A stretch of DNA of 64,000 nucleotides from the NCBI GenBank assembly GCA_946185285.1, contig CAMHIS010000003.1, forward strand, positions 1 to 64,000. The letters are read 5' to 3'. Made by a program: the position numbers and the translations under genes. The stretch's first letter is position 1, and every line of letters begins with the position of its first letter. The stretch comes from an uncultured Prevotellaceae bacterium (lineage in GTDB: Bacteria; Bacteroidota; Bacteroidia; Bacteroidales; Bacteroidaceae). Shown here one piece after another: positions 61,726 through 64,000 of this stretch. A model generated the notes under the pieces. The model searched no databases. It saw only the letters and a program-made list of their open reading frames with translations, and was not told the DNA's origin.

Positions 61726-63257
61726 TTCTTCAGTAAACTGGCAATGCTCACCTTGTCCTCGATGATGGCGTTGAGCTCGCTGATGGGCACACGCTCTTGT
61801 TCCATGGTGTCGCGGAAGCGCAGCGTGACGCAGCCGTCGTTCAGCGTGTCGTGGTCGACGGTGACACAGTACGGCGTGCCGATGGCATCCTGGCGGCGGT
61901 AGCGCTTGCCGATGGAGTCCTTCTCGTCGTACTGGCAGGTGAAGTGATACTTCAGCTGGTCGATAATCTCGCGGGCCTTCTCGGGCAGGCCGTCCTTCTT
62001 GACAAGGGGCATGACGGCACACTTGACGGGAGCCAGGGCAGCGGGCAGACGGAGCACGACGCGCGTCTCGCCGTTGTCGAGCTTCTCCTCGCAGAAGGCG
62101 TGGCACATGATAGAGAGGAACATACGGTCGACGCCGATAGAGGTCTCAATGACATACGGCGTGTACGACTCGTTGGTCTGCGGGTCGAAGTATTTGATGC
62201 TCTTGCCTGAGAACTTCTCGTGCTGCGACAGGTCGAAGTTGGTGCGCGAGTGGATACCCTCTACCTCCTTGAAGCCGAACGGCATCTTGAACTCGATGTC
62301 GGTGGCGGCATTGGCATAGTGGGCCAGCTTGTCGTGGTCGTGGAAGCGGTAGTTCTCAGCGCCGAAGCCCAAGGCCAGGTGCCACTTCATGCGCGTCTCC
62401 TTCCACTTGGGGAACCACTCTAGCTCCGTGCCGGGCTGCACGAAGAACTGCATCTCCATCTGCTCGAACTCGCGCATGCGGAAGATGAACTGGCGAGCGA
62501 CAATCTCGTTGCGGAAGGCCTTACCAATCTGGGCGATGCCAAAGGGAATCTTCATGCGGCCCGTCTTCTGCACGTTGAGGTAGTTGACGAAGATGCCCTG
62601 GGCCGTCTCGGGACGGAGGTAGATTTTCATCGAACCGTCGGCGGTGCTGCCCATCTCGGTAGAGAACATGAGGTTAAACTGGCGCACGTCGGTCCAGTTG
62701 CGGGTGCCGCTGATGGGGCAGACAATCTCCTCGTCGAGGATGATCTGCTTCAGCTCGTCGAGGTCGGGACCCTGCATGGCGGCGGCGTAGCGGGCATGGA
62801 GGGCGTCGCGCTTCTCCCTGGCTTCCTTCACGCGTTCGCTGGTGGCCAGGAACTGCTCCTCGTTGAAAGCATCCTTGAAACGCTTGCGGGCCTTCTCCAC
62901 CTCCTTCTGGATTTTCTCGTCGTACTTGGCAATCTGGTCCTCGATGAGAACGTCAGCACGATAGCGCTTCTTCGAGTCGCGGTTGTCGATAAGGGGATCG
63001 TTGAAGGCGTCGACGTGTCCCGAAGCCTTCCATATCGTCGGGTGCATGAAGATGGCCGAGTCGATACCCACGATGTTCTCGTGCAGCATCGTCATGGCCT
63101 TCCACCAGTATTGCTTGATATTGTTCTTCAACTCCACGCCGTTCTGACCGTAGTCGTAAACGGCGCCTAAACCATCGTAAATCTCACTTGAGGGGAATAC
63201 AAAACCGTACTCCTTGCAGTGGCTCACGATTTTCTTAAATACATCTTCTTGTGCCAT
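61719..63257 (-). CDS. glyS: Glycyl-tRNA synthetase
   Basis: FVFPSSEIYDGLGAVYDYGQNGVELKNNIKQYWW, YLRPETAQGIFVNY, FRNEIVARQFIFRMREFEQMEMQFF. Confidence 0.95.
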   Translation of the reverse strand: MAQEDVFKKIVSHCKEYGFVFPSSEIYDGLGAVYDYGQNGVELKNNIKQYWWKAMTMLHENIVGIDSAIFMHPTIWKASGHVDAFNDPLIDNRDSKKRYRADVLIEDQIAKYDEKIQKEVEKARKRFKDAFNEEQFLATSERVKEAREKRDALHARYAAAMQGPDLDELKQIILDEEIVCPISGTRNWTDVRQFNLMFSTEMGSTADGSMKIYLRPETAQGIFVNYLNVQKTGRMKIPFGIAQIGKAFRNEIVARQFIFRMREFEQMEMQFFVQPGTELEWFPKWKETRMKWHLALGFGAENYRFHDHDKLAHYANAATDIEFKMPFGFKEVEGIHSRTNFDLSQHEKFSGKSIKYFDPQTNESYTPYVIETSIGVDRMFLSIMCHAFCEEKLDNGETRVVLRLPAALAPVKCAVMPLVKKDGLPEKAREIIDQLKYHFTCQYDEKDSIGKRYRRQDAIGTPYCVTVDHDTLNDGCVTLRFRDTMEQERVPISELNAIIEDKVSIASLLKKL

Positions 63258-63439
63258 AATACTTATTTAATATAGAAATTTGCGTGCAAAGGTACATATT
63301 TTAATTGAAATTGCAAAAAAGTTTAGGCGTTTTTAAACCTTTCGCTTTCTGCTGCGTCAAAAGAACAGAAACAGGATAACAAACTTATCAGGATAACAAA
63401 CAATAAAATCAGGATAACAAAAAAAGAAAGGAACAAATT

Positions 63440-63799
63440 ATGAAAAAGATCATTTTGACAGTAGTAGCCGTAATGACAATGACATTAGGTTATGCAAAGA
63501 CACAGAAAACCACTGCAGTGAAGAACGTTGAGAACTACAGCATCACATTCGACCTTCGCAGGTTAGCCGTGACGCTCGACTTGACTTCCGACCAGATGGA
63601 AGCAGTAAAGGTTATCAGCGACAACATGAACGAGGAACTGACATCGGCAGCTACGGCAAGGAGATTCGAGCGCCCCGCACTCATCCAAAAAGCCATTCAG
63701 AAGGATGTACACAACATGCGCAACGTATTGAACGACAAGCAGTATGAAACCTACATGAAGCTTTTGGGTGCCACGCTCCAAAACAAAGTCAGAAGGTAA
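63440..63799 (+). CDS. Small secreted hypothetical protein
   Basis: Signal peptide MKKIILTVVAVMTMTLGYAK; helical remainder. Confidence 0.65.
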   Translation: MKKIILTVVAVMTMTLGYAKTQKTTAVKNVENYSITFDLRRLAVTLDLTSDQMEAVKVISDNMNEELTSAATARRFERPALIQKAIQKDVHNMRNVLNDKQYETYMKLLGATLQNKVRR

Positions 63800-63811
63800 A
63801 AAAAGTAGTTT

Positions 63812-63845
63812 AACGGCCGTCGCGAAGAAATTCACGACGGCCGTT
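63812..63845 (+). terminator. Hairpin terminator after small secreted protein
   Basis: AACGGCCGTCG ... CGACGGCCGTT, 11-bp perfect stem. Confidence 0.6.
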
Positions 63846-63914
63846 GAAACGTTAAAAATATATAAGCAAAGGCAACTTTTCACTTTTCACTCATCGCTTA
63901 TCACTTCTTTTTTG

Positions 63915-63922
63915 TACCTTTG
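63915..63922 (+). promoter_or_regulatory. -7 box TACCTTTG upstream of tRNA
   Basis: TTTTTTTGTACCTTTGCATCC; preceded by CTTTTCA heptads at 63876-63890. Confidence 0.55.
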
Positions 63923-63943
63923 CATCCGCTAAAGAAGAAAATA

Positions 63944-64000
63944 GGGGCATAGCCCAGTTGGTTTAGAGCGCTGCAGTCACATTGCAGAGGTCCCCGGTTC
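63944..64000 (+). tRNA. tRNA-Val (CAC), truncated by window end
   Basis: GGGGCAT acceptor, D-arm AGTTGGTTTAGAGC, anticodon arm CTGCA GT CAC AT TGCAG, start of T-arm CCCCGGTTC. Confidence 0.85.

Overview
The window looks like a chromosomal segment of a Bacteroidales (Prevotella-like) genome. This is inferred from TAnnTTTG-type -7 boxes ahead of many genes and from the gene families present. It carries about 36 protein-coding genes plus a 3'-truncated tRNA-Val(CAC) at the right edge. The main blocks are: a split 5'-nucleotidase pair; a CBM-like lipoprotein; a Na+/Ca2+ antiporter; a secreted glycoside hydrolase; a putative nucleic-acid acquisition locus (EEP phosphatase, TonB receptor, DUF5689 and DUF6359-like lipoproteins, NucA-type nuclease); arabinan/pectin enzymes (GH51, DUF1680 GH127/146, GH28, MFS, DUF5107); metF; aldA-lutABC; holB-PSP1-gldH; a HerA-like ATPase; a glycine-cleavage/lipoate operon; panE; dxs; trkAH; and a defence island at about 51.8-60.9 kb. 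That island holds an Rpn nuclease, a two-gene RM system with a GIY-YIG/T5orf172-helicase, a toxin-antitoxin remnant, and a PARIS-like ATPase + DUF4435 pair. The most unusual signal is a dense population of short palindromic elements lying IN FRAME inside conserved genes. One is a REP-like family matching BIMEs at and inside a RAYT-type transposase gene. Another is an 'ENYDYxQGxQA' hairpin element in a DUF1680 hydrolase and in a DUF5107 protein. A third is a 'CxLCGDSxAA' element in both lpdA and gcvPB. Further GC-rich hairpins lie in lpdA, gcvT and the DUF5107 gene. In addition, degenerate 7-9 bp tandem repeats sit immediately upstream of several promoter -7 boxes, and one such repeat encodes a lipoprotein signal peptide. 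All family assignments are by eye; no database search was run.
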